Positions 7,861 to 17,432 of a stretch of DNA of 56,735 nucleotides are shown here, piece by piece (positions within the stretch are counted from its first letter, which is position 1; the number at the start of each line of letters is the position of its first letter). This DNA comes from Ciceribacter sp. T2.26MG-112.2 (GTDB lineage: Bacteria > Pseudomonadota > Alphaproteobacteria > Rhizobiales > Rhizobiaceae). The stretch covers positions 1 to 56,735 of the forward strand of contig NZ_UEYQ01000023.1 of the NCBI RefSeq assembly GCF_900492205.1. The letters are read 5' to 3'. Position numbers and translations under genes: made by a program. The notes below the pieces were generated by a model that saw nothing but the letters and a program-made list of their open reading frames with translations, was not told the origin of the DNA and searched no databases.

Positions 7861-8750
7861 TTCCGCTTGCCGTCGAGGAAGTCCGGTCCGGAGCCGATGA
7901 TCTTCTCATCCAGCTTGCCGACCTTGCCCTCGTCCTTTCCGTCATAGTCCATGGAATGCAGGATGTGCCGGATGACATTGAGCCTCGCCCGGCGCTTGTC
8001 ATTGGCCCTGACGATCGTCCACGGCGCGTGTTTCGTATGGGTTTCCTTCAGCATGCGGTCGCGCTTTTCGGTGTACTCGTCCCATTTGCCGAGCGCGACG
8101 ATGTCGATGGGGGAAAGCTTCCAGATCTTCAAGGGATCATGCCGTCGGTCGTGAAAGCGTTCGATCTGCATCTCCTGGCCGATATTCAGCCAGAACTTGC
8201 AGAAGTGAATGCCGTCCTGCTCGATCAGGCTCTCGAAGCGCGGCGTCTCCTCAAGGAACTTCTCATACTGCTCGGTGGTGCAGAAGCCGTTGACGGGTTC
8301 GACGACGGCGCGATTGTACCAGGAGCGGTCGAACAGCACGAATTCACCCGCCGTCGGGAAATGGCTGACATAGCGCTGGAAATACCATTGTCCGCGTTCC
8401 GTCTCCGTCGGCTTCGACAGGGCGACCTCCCGGGCGGAGCGCGGGTTCATGTACATGAGGATGTTCTTGATCGTGCCGCCCTTGCCGGCGGCGTCGCGCC
8501 CTTCGAACAGCGCCATGAAACGCTGGCCCGTGCGCTGCAGCCAGAACTGAAGTTTCACCAGCTCGATCTGCGCGTCCTCGAGTTGATCCTCGTATTCGTC
8601 CTCGTCCATCTTCTTGTCGTAAGGGAAATTGTCCGAGGCAAGCGATTTGTCGTCGATCCATTTCGGCAGGGCGGGATCGTCGATGTCGAAGATGCGCGTC
8701 TCGCCGTCGATCTTCAGTTCGACGGCGCGGCTTTGCGGTTCATTGTCCAT
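7857..8750 (-). CDS. ppk2: Polyphosphate kinase 2
   Basis: PPK2 enzymes transfer phosphate between polyphosphate and nucleotides, usually driving ADP or GDP to the triphosphate. In the 297-residue product the Walker A motif is [11 protein letters not shown] (82-92) and the lid/Walker B region is FDRSWYNRA (about 146-154), both hallmarks of class I PPK2. The start is the ATG at 8750 behind GAGAGA; the frame extends further upstream without family sequence. It is divergent from phoR and next to the whole phosphate-uptake operon, a gene order also known in Sinorhizobium, so it links intracellular polyphosphate to phosphate supply. Confidence 0.92.
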   Translation of the reverse strand: MDNEPQSRAVELKIDGETRIFDIDDPALPKWIDDKSLASDNFPYDKKMDEDEYEDQLEDAQIELVKLQFWLQRTGQRFMALFEGRDAAGKGGTIKNILMYMNPRSAREVALSKPTETERGQWYFQRYVSHFPTAGEFVLFDRSWYNRAVVEPVNGFCTTEQYEKFLEETPRFESLIEQDGIHFCKFWLNIGQEMQIERFHDRRHDPLKIWKLSPIDIVALGKWDEYTEKRDRMLKETHTKHAPWTIVRANDKRRARLNVIRHILHSMDYDGKDEGKVGKLDEKIIGSGPDFLDGKRK

Positions 8751-8963
8751 GATGTCTCTCCCGATTGCCGCGGCCGGCGCCGGGCGGTGACTAGTCAGGC
8801 CATATTTGGTGCACCGATTCAAGCCCTTGCTGATATTCGCTGACAGGGCCTCGGCGGGGGAAAACGGGAGCCGGCAATGGCGCGGCCCGCAAACATCTGT
8901 CATGAATCGGCGCTATGAGGACAGTTTGACGATGAGATACGAACCATCAGGGCGGGACGCTTC

Positions 8964-10220
8964 TTGACCGGAAATTCCTTTGGCTGGAGACTTGTGATGG
9001 GCCGCATCGCCTCCGGCTGGGCTTATCTGGTCGTGGCGGCGCTCGTCTCCGTCGCGGCCTACCTCGCGGGCGCGGAACCGGTCTTCGCCGCCATCCTATT
9101 CGCCCTTTCGCTCCTGGCGATCGTGCTGCGCGAGCGCGAGGAGGCGCCCAAAGCGCCGTCGGTTGCGAGCGCCGGTCCTGCCGTGACGGCGGCCAAGGGA
9201 GATGCCTCCGGACCGGTCATCTCCGCCGTCATCGGCGCGATCGACCTGCCGGTTTTCGTCCTCGGCCGCGATGGGATGCTGCGGGAGCAGAACCGCGCGG
9301 CGGAGAAGGCGTTCGGCGCGCTCGAGCCCGGCCTCCATATTTCGGCGCGTTTCCGCTCACCGAGCGTTCTCGACATGGTGCGCGAGACGATCGCCACCGA
9401 CGAACCGAACCAGATCGAGCATTCCGAACGGCTGCCCTCCGAGCGTGTCTATATCGTGCGGTCCTCGCCGCTTCGCATCGAGGGCGCAAGCGAAGACCTG
9501 TTCCTTCTGTCGTTCAAGGATATCTCCGAACTGCGCCGCATCGACCGTATGCGCAGCGACTTCGTCGCCAATGCCAGCCATGAACTGCGCACGCCGCTCG
9601 CCTCCCTGCGCGGTTTCATCGAGACCATGCAGGGTCCCGCTCGCGGCGACCCCAAGGCGCAGGAACGCTTTCTCGCCATCATGCTGGAACAGGCCAATCG
9701 CATGAGCCGCCTGGTCGACGACCTGTTGTCCCTGTCGCGGCTGGAATTGAAGGCCCATATCGCGCCCGACCAGAAGGTCGATCTCGTGCCGGTCATCGGG
9801 CATGTACGCGACAGCCTGGCACCGCTCGCCTCGGACCTGGACGTCGAGATCCGCCTGCACGTCCCGGAGGGAAAGGTCGAGGTGCTCGGCGACCGCGACG
9901 AACTCGTCCAGGTGTTCGAAAACCTGATCGAGAATGCCTGCAAGTATGGCCAGGAGGGCAAGGTGGTCGACGTCTATGTGCGAAATCCGGCGGGTTCCCC
10001 CGTCGAGGTCAGCGTCGTCGACCATGGTCCGGGCATCCCGGCGGAGCATGTTCCGCGCTTGACGGAGCGCTTCTACCGGGTCAGCGTGACCGACAGTCGC
10101 TCGAAGAAAGGCACCGGTCTGGGACTGGCCATCGTCAAGCACATCCTGACGCGCCACCGCGCCCGGCTCGTCGTGAAGTCGGAAATCGGCCAGGGAACGG
10201 AGTTTGCCGTGCGTTTTTGA
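8964..10220 (+). CDS. phoR: Phosphate regulon sensor histidine kinase
   Basis: PhoR phosphorylates PhoB under phosphate limitation. Two membrane spans lie at about residues 15-60 with almost no periplasmic loop, typical of PhoR, which senses through the Pst-PhoU complex. A PAS domain follows (about 90-185). The H-box NASHELRTPL has its phospho-acceptor at His206. The ATPase domain carries the N box (NLIENACKYG), DHGPGI and GTGLGLAIV. The start could be TTG 8964, or GTG 8994/ATG 8997 behind TGGAGA; the shorter forms have the better ribosome-binding site. phoB lies at the far end of the same locus, after phoU. Confidence 0.92.
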   Translation: MTGNSFGWRLVMGRIASGWAYLVVAALVSVAAYLAGAEPVFAAILFALSLLAIVLREREEAPKAPSVASAGPAVTAAKGDASGPVISAVIGAIDLPVFVLGRDGMLREQNRAAEKAFGALEPGLHISARFRSPSVLDMVRETIATDEPNQIEHSERLPSERVYIVRSSPLRIEGASEDLFLLSFKDISELRRIDRMRSDFVANASHELRTPLASLRGFIETMQGPARGDPKAQERFLAIMLEQANRMSRLVDDLLSLSRLELKAHIAPDQKVDLVPVIGHVRDSLAPLASDLDVEIRLHVPEGKVEVLGDRDELVQVFENLIENACKYGQEGKVVDVYVRNPAGSPVEVSVVDHGPGIPAEHVPRLTERFYRVSVTDSRSKKGTGLGLAIVKHILTRHRARLVVKSEIGQGTEFAVRF

Positions 10221-10281
10221 CATAAAACCCGGCCGCTTGTGTTGAGATCGTAATATGACGATGTAAAATCAATAAGATAGA

Positions 10282-10310
10282 TTGTCATAAATGTTTCATG
10301 GAACTGACAT
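10282..10310 (+). promoter_or_regulatory. PHO box with three 11-bp-spaced repeats
   Basis: Three half-sites lie exactly 11 bases apart: TGTCAT (10283), TTTCAT (10294) and TGACAT (10305). The first two with their A/T spacer form a near-consensus PHO box (TTGTCATAAATGTTTCAT). This is the expected binding site for phosphorylated PhoB dimers, about 105 bases upstream of pstS. The third repeat could hold a further PhoB subunit. Confidence 0.75.
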
Positions 10311-10414
10311 AAAAACTTGGGGGAACGGCCGCTAAGAACGGCGTGCTGATCTTCGGCGGTCGCCGCTGAACATGGTCGCATCGACCCACCAGCCCAATAA
10401 CGGGAGAATTCTAG

Positions 10415-11446
10415 ATGAACGTTTTGAAACTTTCGGCAGCAGCCCTTGTTGCCTCGGTCGCCTTTGCAGGCGCCGCTGTCGCTCGTGACCAGATCCAGAT
10501 CGCTGGCTCCTCCACCGTTTTGCCCTATGCTTCGATCGTTGCAGAAGCTTTCGGCGAAAACACCGACTTCGGCACCCCGGTCGTTGAATCCGGCGGTTCG
10601 GGCGCCGGCCGCAAGAAGCTGTGCGAAGGCGTGGGCGAGAACACCATCGACATCGCCAACTCTTCCTCGCGCATCAAGCAGTCGGACATCGACGCCTGCG
10701 CAGCCAACGGCGTCAAGGAAATCCAGGAAGTCCGGATCGGCTATGACGGCATCGTCTTCGCTTCCGACATCAATGGCCCGGAATACGCCTTCACCCCGGC
10801 CGACTGGCATTCCGCTCTGGCTGCCAAGGTCGTCAAGGATGGCAAGCTGATCGACAACCCGTACAAGGCCTGGAATGAAATCCGCGCCGACCTGCCGGCT
10901 CAGCCGATCCTCGCTTTCATCCCGGGCACCAAGCACGGCACGCGCGAAGTCTTCGACGAGAAGGTTCTCATCGCTGGTTGCGAAGAAAACGGCACGGCTG
11001 AAGCCCATAAGGCTGCCGGCGCTGAAAAGGTCGACAAGGCTTGCATGGCGCTTCGCACCGATGGCGTCTCTGTCGACATCGACGGCGACTACACCGAGAC
11101 TCTCGCCCGCGTTGACGCCAACAAGAATGGCATCGGCGTCTTCGGTCTGTCGTTCTACCAGAACAACACCGACAAGCTGCGCGTCGGCACCATGGGCGGC
11201 GTCGTTCCGTCGGTTGAGTCGATCGCTTCCGGCGAATATCCGGTTTCGCGTCCGCTCTACTTCTACGTCAAGAACGCCCACCTCGACGTAATCCCGGGCC
11301 TGCAGGAATATGTCGAGTTCTTCGTTTCCGACGAAATGGCTGGCCCGAATGGCCCGCTGGCCGCTTACGGCCTCGTATCGGATCCGGAACTTGCCAAGAC
11401 CCAGGCGGCCGTCAAGGCTCGCACCCCGATGGGCCCGCTGAACTAA
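10415..11446 (+). CDS. pstS: Phosphate ABC transporter, periplasmic phosphate-binding protein
   Basis: PstS captures phosphate in the periplasm and delivers it to PstCA. The signal peptide runs to about residue 23 (AGAAVA before RDQIQ). The mature protein has the phosphate-loop signature IAGSSTVLPYA and later ESGGSGAGRK. Total length is 343 residues, normal for the family. The ribosome-binding site is GGGAG before the ATG at 10415. It lies directly behind the PHO box, and a strong terminator hairpin follows it, consistent with pstS being made in excess over the membrane subunits. Confidence 0.96.
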   Translation: MNVLKLSAAALVASVAFAGAAVARDQIQIAGSSTVLPYASIVAEAFGENTDFGTPVVESGGSGAGRKKLCEGVGENTIDIANSSSRIKQSDIDACAANGVKEIQEVRIGYDGIVFASDINGPEYAFTPADWHSALAAKVVKDGKLIDNPYKAWNEIRADLPAQPILAFIPGTKHGTREVFDEKVLIAGCEENGTAEAHKAAGAEKVDKACMALRTDGVSVDIDGDYTETLARVDANKNGIGVFGLSFYQNNTDKLRVGTMGGVVPSVESIASGEYPVSRPLYFYVKNAHLDVIPGLQEYVEFFVSDEMAGPNGPLAAYGLVSDPELAKTQAAVKARTPMGPLN

Positions 11447-11459
11447 TCCATACGACCGC

Positions 11460-11498
11460 CCGGCGGCGCGATGATCGCGCCGCCGGTTTTTTCTTTTT
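11460..11498 (+). terminator. Rho-independent terminator or attenuator after pstS
   Basis: An 11-bp GC stem, CCGGCGGCGCG/CGCGCCGGCGG-type pairing with an ATGAT loop, is followed by TTTTTTCTTTTT. It lies within the 70-base gap between pstS and pstC, so it probably lets only part of the transcripts continue into pstCAB. Confidence 0.8.
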
Positions 11499-11516
11499 CC
11501 GGAGGTTGCGGGCGAT

Positions 11517-12977
11517 ATGAGCGTTGGCATCATTATCCTGGTCGTTGCGGTGTTTGCCGCCCTCGGCTACGTCATCGGCCAGCGTCGTGCGCTGTCGCTT
11601 TCTGCGTCGACCGGCAAGAAGCTCCATTCCCTTCCTGGCTACTATGGCCAGACCGTCGCCTTGTTCGCGGCCATTCCTTCCCTCGTCGTGCTTGTCGCCT
11701 GGTTGTTCGTGCAGCCTGCGATCATTGAGAGCCGCGTTAGCGGCATGATCCCGGACAGCGCAATTCCAGACGGTGGGGCGCGCAGCCTCGTGATGGCCGA
11801 TGTGCGTCGCATCGCCGATGGCCTTGATGCCGTGCTGGCGCGCGGCCAGCTCGACGAGGGCCAGCTTTCCGCCATGCGTGCGGACCAGACCAATGTCCGT
11901 AGTCTTCTGGCCGATGTCGGCGTCGCGCTGGGCAGCGAAGTGCCAAACGAAGTGTTCGAGGCAGCCAAGGTCTATCGTCTCGGTTCCGCTACCGGCAATG
12001 CCGCCATGGCCGTCCTCGTGCTTGCGCTTTCGGCTGGCCTGGCTCTCTGGTCCTACCGCCGCATTGCCCCGGATCTGCGCGCGCGCGCCATCAGCGAGAG
12101 CTTCGTCAAGTCGTTGTTGATCGCGGCATCGACAGTTGCGATCCTGACGACGATCGGCATCGTCGCCTCGCTGGTGTTCGAGACCTATTCCTTCTTCAAG
12201 ATCTATCCGGCGAGCGAATTCTTCTTCTCGACCGTCTGGAACCCCCAGTTCCGCGGCGGCTCCGAACTGGGCATTCTTCCCCTGCTCTGGGGCACCTTCT
12301 ACATCTCGATGGTGGCGCTCATCGTTGCCGTACCGCTCGGCCTGATGATCGCCATCTATCTCGCCGAATACGCCGGTCCGACGGCGCGCAGCGTGGTCAA
12401 GCCGGCGATCGAGGTTCTCGCAGGCATCCCGACGATCGTGTACGGCCTGTTTGCGCTCGTCACTCTTGGGCCGTTCCTGCGAGACTGGGTCGCTCAGCCC
12501 TTGGGCGTGGGAACCTCTTCGTCATCGGTGCTGACGGCGGGTATCGTGATGGGCATCATGATCATTCCCTTCGTCAGTTCGCTGTCCGACGACATCATCA
12601 ATGCAGTCCCGCAGGCGCTTCGCGACGGTGCCTACGCGCTCGGCGCGACGAAGTCAGAGACGATCAAGCAGGTCGTTCTGCCCGCCGCTCTGCCCGGCAT
12701 CGTCGGCGCCATCCTGCTCGCGGCAAGCCGTGCCATCGGCGAGACGATGATCGTGGTGCTCGGCGCGGGCGCCTCCGCCAAACTCTCGCTCAATCCTTTC
12801 GAGGCCATGACGACGGTGACCGTCAAGATCGTCAGCCAGCTCACGGGCGACACCGAGTTCGCCAGCCCCGAGACGCTGGTCGCGTTTGCCCTTGGCCTTA
12901 CCCTCTTCGTCCTGACGCTTGGGCTGAACGTGCTGGCCCTTTACATTGTCCGCAAATACCGGGAGCAGTACGAATGA
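11517..12977 (+). CDS. pstC: Phosphate ABC transporter permease PstC, long form
   Basis: PstC and PstA form the inner-membrane channel of the high-affinity phosphate transporter. The ATG follows GGAGG. At 486 residues it is much longer than enterobacterial PstC (about 320). The N-terminal 190 or so residues hold three membrane spans and a soluble loop that are not part of the transporter core. The core permease region has the ABC coupling loop around ALRDGAYALGATKSET (about residues 366-381). It overlaps pstA by four bases (ATGA), so translation is coupled. Confidence 0.94.
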   Translation: MSVGIIILVVAVFAALGYVIGQRRALSLSASTGKKLHSLPGYYGQTVALFAAIPSLVVLVAWLFVQPAIIESRVSGMIPDSAIPDGGARSLVMADVRRIADGLDAVLARGQLDEGQLSAMRADQTNVRSLLADVGVALGSEVPNEVFEAAKVYRLGSATGNAAMAVLVLALSAGLALWSYRRIAPDLRARAISESFVKSLLIAASTVAILTTIGIVASLVFETYSFFKIYPASEFFFSTVWNPQFRGGSELGILPLLWGTFYISMVALIVAVPLGLMIAIYLAEYAGPTARSVVKPAIEVLAGIPTIVYGLFALVTLGPFLRDWVAQPLGVGTSSSSVLTAGIVMGIMIIPFVSSLSDDIINAVPQALRDGAYALGATKSETIKQVVLPAALPGIVGAILLAASRAIGETMIVVLGAGASAKLSLNPFEAMTTVTVKIVSQLTGDTEFASPETLVAFALGLTLFVLTLGLNVLALYIVRKYREQYE

Positions 12978-14311
12978 CCGATTTTACGGTAGAGACGATT
13001 GGAAAGCCGGCGCTGATAAACCGGGCAAGAATCGAGCGCCGTAACGCCTCCGAGCGGCGTTTTCGCCGGCTCGGTGTGGTGGCGGTAGCGATCGGTGTTC
13101 TTGCCCTGGTCGTCCTGATGACGTCGATCTTCACAGGTGGCTTGTCAGCCTTTCGCCAGACCTACATCAGCCTGGATATCTTTCTGGATCCGGCAAGACT
13201 GGACAAGGACGGCACGCGCGATCCGGATGCCATCGCCAAGATTTCGACTTTCGGTTACGCACCGCTGATCGAAAAGGCTCTCGTCGACGCCATGGCTGCG
13301 AAGGGCGTTGCCGTCGACGGGTTGAACGCCAAGTCGGCCGCGGAAATGGTCTCCAAGGAAGCGCCGGCGGACCTGCGCAGATATGTTCTCGCCGACCCCT
13401 CGGTCATCGGGCAGACCGTCCGCTTCGACCTGCTCGCCGGTGGACGTATCGACGGTTACTACAAGGGGCGCGTGAGCATGGCGAGTGCTCAGCTCGACCG
13501 CAACGTCTCTCCCGAACAGCTGATGCTGGCGGACAAGCTGCGGGAAGCAGGCATCCTGACGACCAAGTTCAACTGGGGCTTCTTCACCGCCCCGGATGCC
13601 TCCGACACGCGTCCGGAAGCGGCAGGCCTCGGCGTCGCCATCATCGGCTCCGCCTACATGATGCTGATCGTGCTCGTGCTCTCTTTGCCGCTCGGCGTCG
13701 CTGCCTCGATCTATCTGGAGGAATTCGCGCCGCAGAACCGCTTTACCGATCTGATCGAGGTGAACATCGCCAATCTGGCTGCCGTGCCCTCGATCGTCTT
13801 CGGCATTCTCGGCCTTGCGGTCCTGATCAACTTCGTCGGGTTGCCGCAGTCGGCGCCGATCGTCGGCGGTCTGGTCTTGACGCTGATGACGCTGCCGACC
13901 ATCATCATCGCCACGCGCGCGTCGCTCAAGGCGGTCCCGCCGTCGATCCGCGACGCTGCCCTTGGCGTCGGCGCCTCCAAGATGCAAGCCACCTTTCACC
14001 ACGTCCTGCCGCTGGCCATGCCCGGCATCATGACCGGAACGATCATCGGCCTGGCCCGAGCGCTTGGCGAGACGGCCCCGTTGCTTTTGATCGGCATGGT
14101 GGCCTTCGTCCGCGAGTTTCCGGCCGGACCGCCGGAAGGCTTCTTCGATCCCGCGTCGGCGCTGCCGGTGCAGGTCTACAACTGGACCCAGAGGGGCGAC
14201 CCGGCCTTTATCGAACGCGCGTCGGGTGCGATTATTGTCCTGCTGGTGTTCCTTCTGGCCATGAATATCATTGCGGTTGTTCTACGTCGCCGCTTCGAAC
14301 GACGCTGGTAG
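12974..14311 (+). CDS. pstA: Phosphate ABC transporter permease PstA, long form
   Basis: This is the second channel subunit. At 445 residues it is longer than classical PstA (about 290). One N-terminal span (about residues 36-58) is followed by a roughly 170-residue, probably periplasmic insertion. That region corresponds to the DUF3333 extension known in alphaproteobacterial PstA. The core permease domain starts near residue 215. The coupling loop reads SIRDAALGVGASKMQATF. Its start overlaps the pstC stop, and pstB follows after 15 bases. Confidence 0.94.
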   Translation: MTDFTVETIGKPALINRARIERRNASERRFRRLGVVAVAIGVLALVVLMTSIFTGGLSAFRQTYISLDIFLDPARLDKDGTRDPDAIAKISTFGYAPLIEKALVDAMAAKGVAVDGLNAKSAAEMVSKEAPADLRRYVLADPSVIGQTVRFDLLAGGRIDGYYKGRVSMASAQLDRNVSPEQLMLADKLREAGILTTKFNWGFFTAPDASDTRPEAAGLGVAIIGSAYMMLIVLVLSLPLGVAASIYLEEFAPQNRFTDLIEVNIANLAAVPSIVFGILGLAVLINFVGLPQSAPIVGGLVLTLMTLPTIIIATRASLKAVPPSIRDAALGVGASKMQATFHHVLPLAMPGIMTGTIIGLARALGETAPLLLIGMVAFVREFPAGPPEGFFDPASALPVQVYNWTQRGDPAFIERASGAIIVLLVFLLAMNIIAVVLRRRFERRW

Positions 14312-14326
14312 CGGGAGCCAAGAGAG

Positions 14327-15142
14327 ATGAATGTATTGACCGACGCAGCTGTTGAGAAGGCACTGGAACAGAAAATGACCGAAGTTGACCACAAGATGAT
14401 CGGCCAGGACGTGTCGGTGTATTACGGCGAGAAGCGCGCCCTGTTCGACGTCAATCTGAATGTTCGCAAGAACACCGTGACGGCCCTGATCGGTCCTTCC
14501 GGTTGCGGCAAGTCGACGTTCCTGCGCTGCCTCAATCGGATGAACGACACGATCGACGGCTGCCGGGTTACCGGCAAGATCACGCTCGATGGCCTGGATA
14601 TCTACGATCCGTCCATCGATGTGGTCGAACTGCGTGCCCGCGTCGGCATGGTTTTCCAGAAGCCCAATCCGTTCCCCAAGTCGATCTACGAGAACATCGC
14701 CTACGGACCGCGCATCCACGGTCTGGCCCGCAGCAAGGCCGACCTCGATCAGATCGTGGAGAGCAGCCTCCAGAAGGCCGGCCTGTGGAACGAGGCGAAG
14801 GACCGCCTGCAGGAATCGGGCACCGGTCTGTCCGGCGGCCAGCAGCAGCGCCTGTGCATCGCCCGCGCCATTGCCGTCAGCCCGGAAGTCATCCTGATGG
14901 ACGAGCCCTGTTCGGCGCTCGACCCGATCGCCACCGCCAAGGTCGAGGAACTGATCCACGAATTGCGGACCAACTTCACCATCGTCATCGTCACCCACTC
15001 GATGCAGCAGGCCGCCCGCGTGTCGCAGCGCACCGCGATGTTCCATCTCGGTCTGCTGGTCGAGGAGAACGACACGGACAAGATGTTCACCAATCCGGAC
15101 GATCAGCGCACCCAGGACTACATCATGGGCCGTTTCGGCTGA
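14327..15142 (+). CDS. pstB: Phosphate ABC transporter ATPase
   Basis: PstB hydrolyses ATP to power phosphate uptake. Walker A is GPSGCGKST (residues 56-64), the Q-loop region is [11 protein letters not shown], the ABC signature is LSGGQQQR, and Walker B is [12 protein letters not shown]. The switch histidine is in TIVIVTHSM. Length is 271 residues, normal. The first 25 residues before the ATPase fold are a modest N-terminal extension. phoU follows after 46 bases. Confidence 0.97.
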   Translation: MNVLTDAAVEKALEQKMTEVDHKMIGQDVSVYYGEKRALFDVNLNVRKNTVTALIGPSGCGKSTFLRCLNRMNDTIDGCRVTGKITLDGLDIYDPSIDVVELRARVGMVFQKPNPFPKSIYENIAYGPRIHGLARSKADLDQIVESSLQKAGLWNEAKDRLQESGTGLSGGQQQRLCIARAIAVSPEVILMDEPCSALDPIATAKVEELIHELRTNFTIVIVTHSMQQAARVSQRTAMFHLGLLVEENDTDKMFTNPDDQRTQDYIMGRFG

Positions 15143-15188
15143 TCCGGCGCCTGCCTGAGAGCGGATTTCAATTTCGAGGACAACGAAC

Positions 15189-15902
15189 ATGTCGCCATCG
15201 CATATCTACACCGCCTATGACGAAGAACTGAAATACCTGATGCGCCGCATCACCGAGATGGGCGGCCTGGCGGAGCAGATGGTCGGCGACAGCGTTCGCG
15301 CTCTGGTCAACTCCGATGCCGCCCTGGCGCAGAAGGTCATCTCCGACGACGTCATCATGGATGCCGCCGAGAGCGAGATCGGCGAAAAGGCGATCGTCAC
15401 GATCGCCCGCCGCCAGCCGGTCGCCTCCGACCTTCGCGAGATCATCGGCGCCCTGCGCATCGCCAACGACCTGGAGCGCGTCGGCGACCTCGGCAAGAGC
15501 AATGCCAAGCGCGTCATGGCCGTGCAGGCAACCGGCGTGCCGCGCAAGCTGGCCCGTGGCCTCGAGCACCTCAGCGAACTGGCGCTGATCCAGCTCAAGG
15601 AAGTGCTCGACGTCTACAACACCCGGTCTGCCGAAAAGGCGAAGTCGATCCGCGATCGCGACGAGGAAATCGACGCCATGTACACCTCGCTGTTCCGCGA
15701 GCTGTTGACCTACATGATGGAAGATCCGCGCAACATCACCAGCTGCACGCATCTGCTGTTCTGCGCCAAGAACATCGAGCGCATCGGCGATCACGCGACC
15801 AACATCGCCGAGACCATCTACTACATGACCACGGGCGCCCAGCCCGAGGGCGAGCGGCCGAAGGATGACATGACCTCCTCCTTCGGCGCCGTTTCCGAAT
15901 AA
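15189..15902 (+). CDS. phoU: Phosphate signalling protein PhoU
   Basis: PhoU bridges the Pst transporter and PhoR and keeps the regulon off when phosphate is plentiful. The 237-residue product consists of two PhoU three-helix repeats. The metal-binding E/DXXXD-type motifs appear around ANDLERVGDLGKSN and KNIERIGDHATNIAE. The start has GAGGA upstream. The position between pstB and phoB is the usual rhizobial order. Confidence 0.96.
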   Translation: MSPSHIYTAYDEELKYLMRRITEMGGLAEQMVGDSVRALVNSDAALAQKVISDDVIMDAAESEIGEKAIVTIARRQPVASDLREIIGALRIANDLERVGDLGKSNAKRVMAVQATGVPRKLARGLEHLSELALIQLKEVLDVYNTRSAEKAKSIRDRDEEIDAMYTSLFRELLTYMMEDPRNITSCTHLLFCAKNIERIGDHATNIAETIYYMTTGAQPEGERPKDDMTSSFGAVSE

Positions 15903-15933
15903 TCCCGCCGCATTCGAGAGGTTGTCGCCCCAC

Positions 15934-16617
15934 ATGCTGCCTAAAATCGCTGTCGTCGAGGACGAGGAAGCCCTCAGCGTGCTGCTCCGCTACAATCTCG
16001 AAGCGGAGGGCTACGAGGTCGAAACGATCCTGCGGGGTGACGAGGCAGAGCTTCGCCTGCAGGAACGCGTGCCCGACCTGTTGATCCTCGACTGGATGCT
16101 GCCGGGCGTCTCCGGCATCGAGCTTTGCCGCCGGCTGCGCATGCGGCCCGAAACCGAGCGCCTGCCGATCATCATGCTCACCGCGCGCGGCGAGGAGAGC
16201 GAGCGGGTCCGCGGGCTTGCGACCGGCGCCGACGACTATGTCGTCAAACCGTTTTCGACGCCCGAGCTGATGGCCCGCGTCAAGGCCATGCTGCGCCGTG
16301 CCCGGCCAGAAGTCCTGTCGAGCGTGCTGCGGTGCGGCGATATAGAGCTCGACCGCGAAACCCATCGCGTTCATCGCAAGAGCCGCGAAGTGCGCCTTGG
16401 CCCGACGGAATTCCGGTTGCTGGAATTCCTGATGGCCTCGCCTGGTCGTGTTTTTTCCCGCTCGCAATTGCTGGACGGCGTCTGGGGCCATGACATCTAT
16501 GTCGACGAACGCACCGTCGACGTGCATGTCGGTCGCCTGCGCAAGGCGTTGAACTTTTCCAATCTGCAGGACGTCATCCGTACCGTGCGCGGCGCCGGCT
16601 ATTCGATGGAAGCCTGA
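15934..16617 (+). CDS. phoB: Phosphate regulon response regulator
   Basis: PhoB is an OmpR-class transcription factor that binds PHO boxes when phosphorylated by PhoR. The receiver domain has the acidic pair VVEDEEA near the N-terminus, phospho-acceptor Asp53 in LILDWMLPG, and the conserved Lys in VVKPFS. The C-terminal winged helix is complete (RTVDVHVGRLRKAL). From the ATG at 15934 it is 227 residues. A TTG at 15922 is in frame, but the ribosome-binding sequence CGAGAGG abuts it, so the ATG fits better. Confidence 0.95.
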   Translation: MLPKIAVVEDEEALSVLLRYNLEAEGYEVETILRGDEAELRLQERVPDLLILDWMLPGVSGIELCRRLRMRPETERLPIIMLTARGEESERVRGLATGADDYVVKPFSTPELMARVKAMLRRARPEVLSSVLRCGDIELDRETHRVHRKSREVRLGPTEFRLLEFLMASPGRVFSRSQLLDGVWGHDIYVDERTVDVHVGRLRKALNFSNLQDVIRTVRGAGYSMEA

Positions 16618-16647
16618 CGGGAGCAATCGACTCCGACGGACAAACAG

Positions 16648-16675
16648 AAAACGGGCCCGCGTGGCCCGTTTTTTC
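16648..16675. terminator. Bidirectional terminator between phoB and gcrA
   Basis: The stem AAACGGGCC/GGCCCGTTT encloses the loop CGCGT. It has T-runs on the plus strand (TTTTTT) and on the minus strand (from the AAAA on the left). It ends the pst-pho operon and can also end gcrA transcripts coming the other way. Confidence 0.8.
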
Positions 16676-16775
16676 GTTCACCGGCCCGGTGACCGGCCGA
16701 AGGGTCTTGTTCTGTCTGCAGGCAAGGCTGGGTCCGGGCGGCGAGCCGCCCGGTGCGTTTGTGGCCAGATCCGCC

Positions 16776-17312
16776 TTAGCGGGCTGCCGCGTTTGCGGCC
16801 TTGCGGCGTTCGCCGACGGGCTGGTAGGCCAGCTTGGCGTGGTAGCTGCAATAGGGCGACGTATCGGCGGATTCGCAGCCGCAGAAGTGGAAATCGTCCT
16901 TCATCGGGTCGCCGATCGGCCATTTGCAGGTACGCTCGGTCAGTTCGGTCAGCACCAGTTTGCGCGAAATCGGCAGGACCACATTGCCGACCGGACGGAT
17001 CTCGATCGTCTCGTCGCCGTCGATCTCGATCTCTTCCTTGAGCATGTTCGATCCGGCCGCCCGCGCAACCGTGCGGGTCGTGACGCGAGACGGATAGTTT
17101 GCCGGGCGCGGCGCCGGCGCCGGACGCTTGGCCGCCCGCGAAGCAGCAGTGCTGCCGCCGGCCTTGGCGCGGCCCGGCAGGTTCAGCCGGTGCACCTTGC
17201 CGATCACGGCATTGCGGCTGACGCCGCCCAATTGTGCCGCGATCTGGCTCGCGCTCAAGCCTTCCGACCAAAGCCGCTTCAGTCTCTCGACGCGCTCATC
17301 CGTCCAATTCAT
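16776..17312 (-). CDS. gcrA: Cell cycle regulator GcrA
   Basis: GcrA is an alphaproteobacterial sigma-70 cofactor that activates promoters carrying CcrM-methylated GANTC sites and drives early cell-cycle transcription. The N-terminus MNWTDERVERLKRLWSEG with ASQIAAQLGGVSRNAVIGK is the GcrA DNA-binding domain. A basic Ala/Pro-rich linker follows. The C-terminal RNA-polymerase-binding region includes CKWPIGDP and two short cysteine motifs (FCGC, YCSYH). Length is 178 residues from the ATG at 17312, normal. The upstream region has a tight cluster of GANTC sites and a CtrA-like site, suggesting cell-cycle control of gcrA itself. Confidence 0.94.
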   Translation of the reverse strand: MNWTDERVERLKRLWSEGLSASQIAAQLGGVSRNAVIGKVHRLNLPGRAKAGGSTAASRAAKRPAPAPRPANYPSRVTTRTVARAAGSNMLKEEIEIDGDETIEIRPVGNVVLPISRKLVLTELTERTCKWPIGDPMKDDFHFCGCESADTSPYCSYHAKLAYQPVGERRKAANAAAR

Positions 17313-17432
17313 GCCGTTATCTCTCCGCCGCTCGCGATATGTGATGGCAGAATCGCTCACCGTTGCTTCGGAGCTATCCGAAACAAACTCGCCTCGATAC
17401 TGTCGGTGACTGGTTCCGCCGCATGCAGTTTC

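Noticed and set aside
8896..8905. CTGTCATGAA between ppk2 and phoR as a PHO box
   Set aside because: Only one half-site is present; the position 11 bases further does not repeat it, so PhoB control of this gap is not supported.
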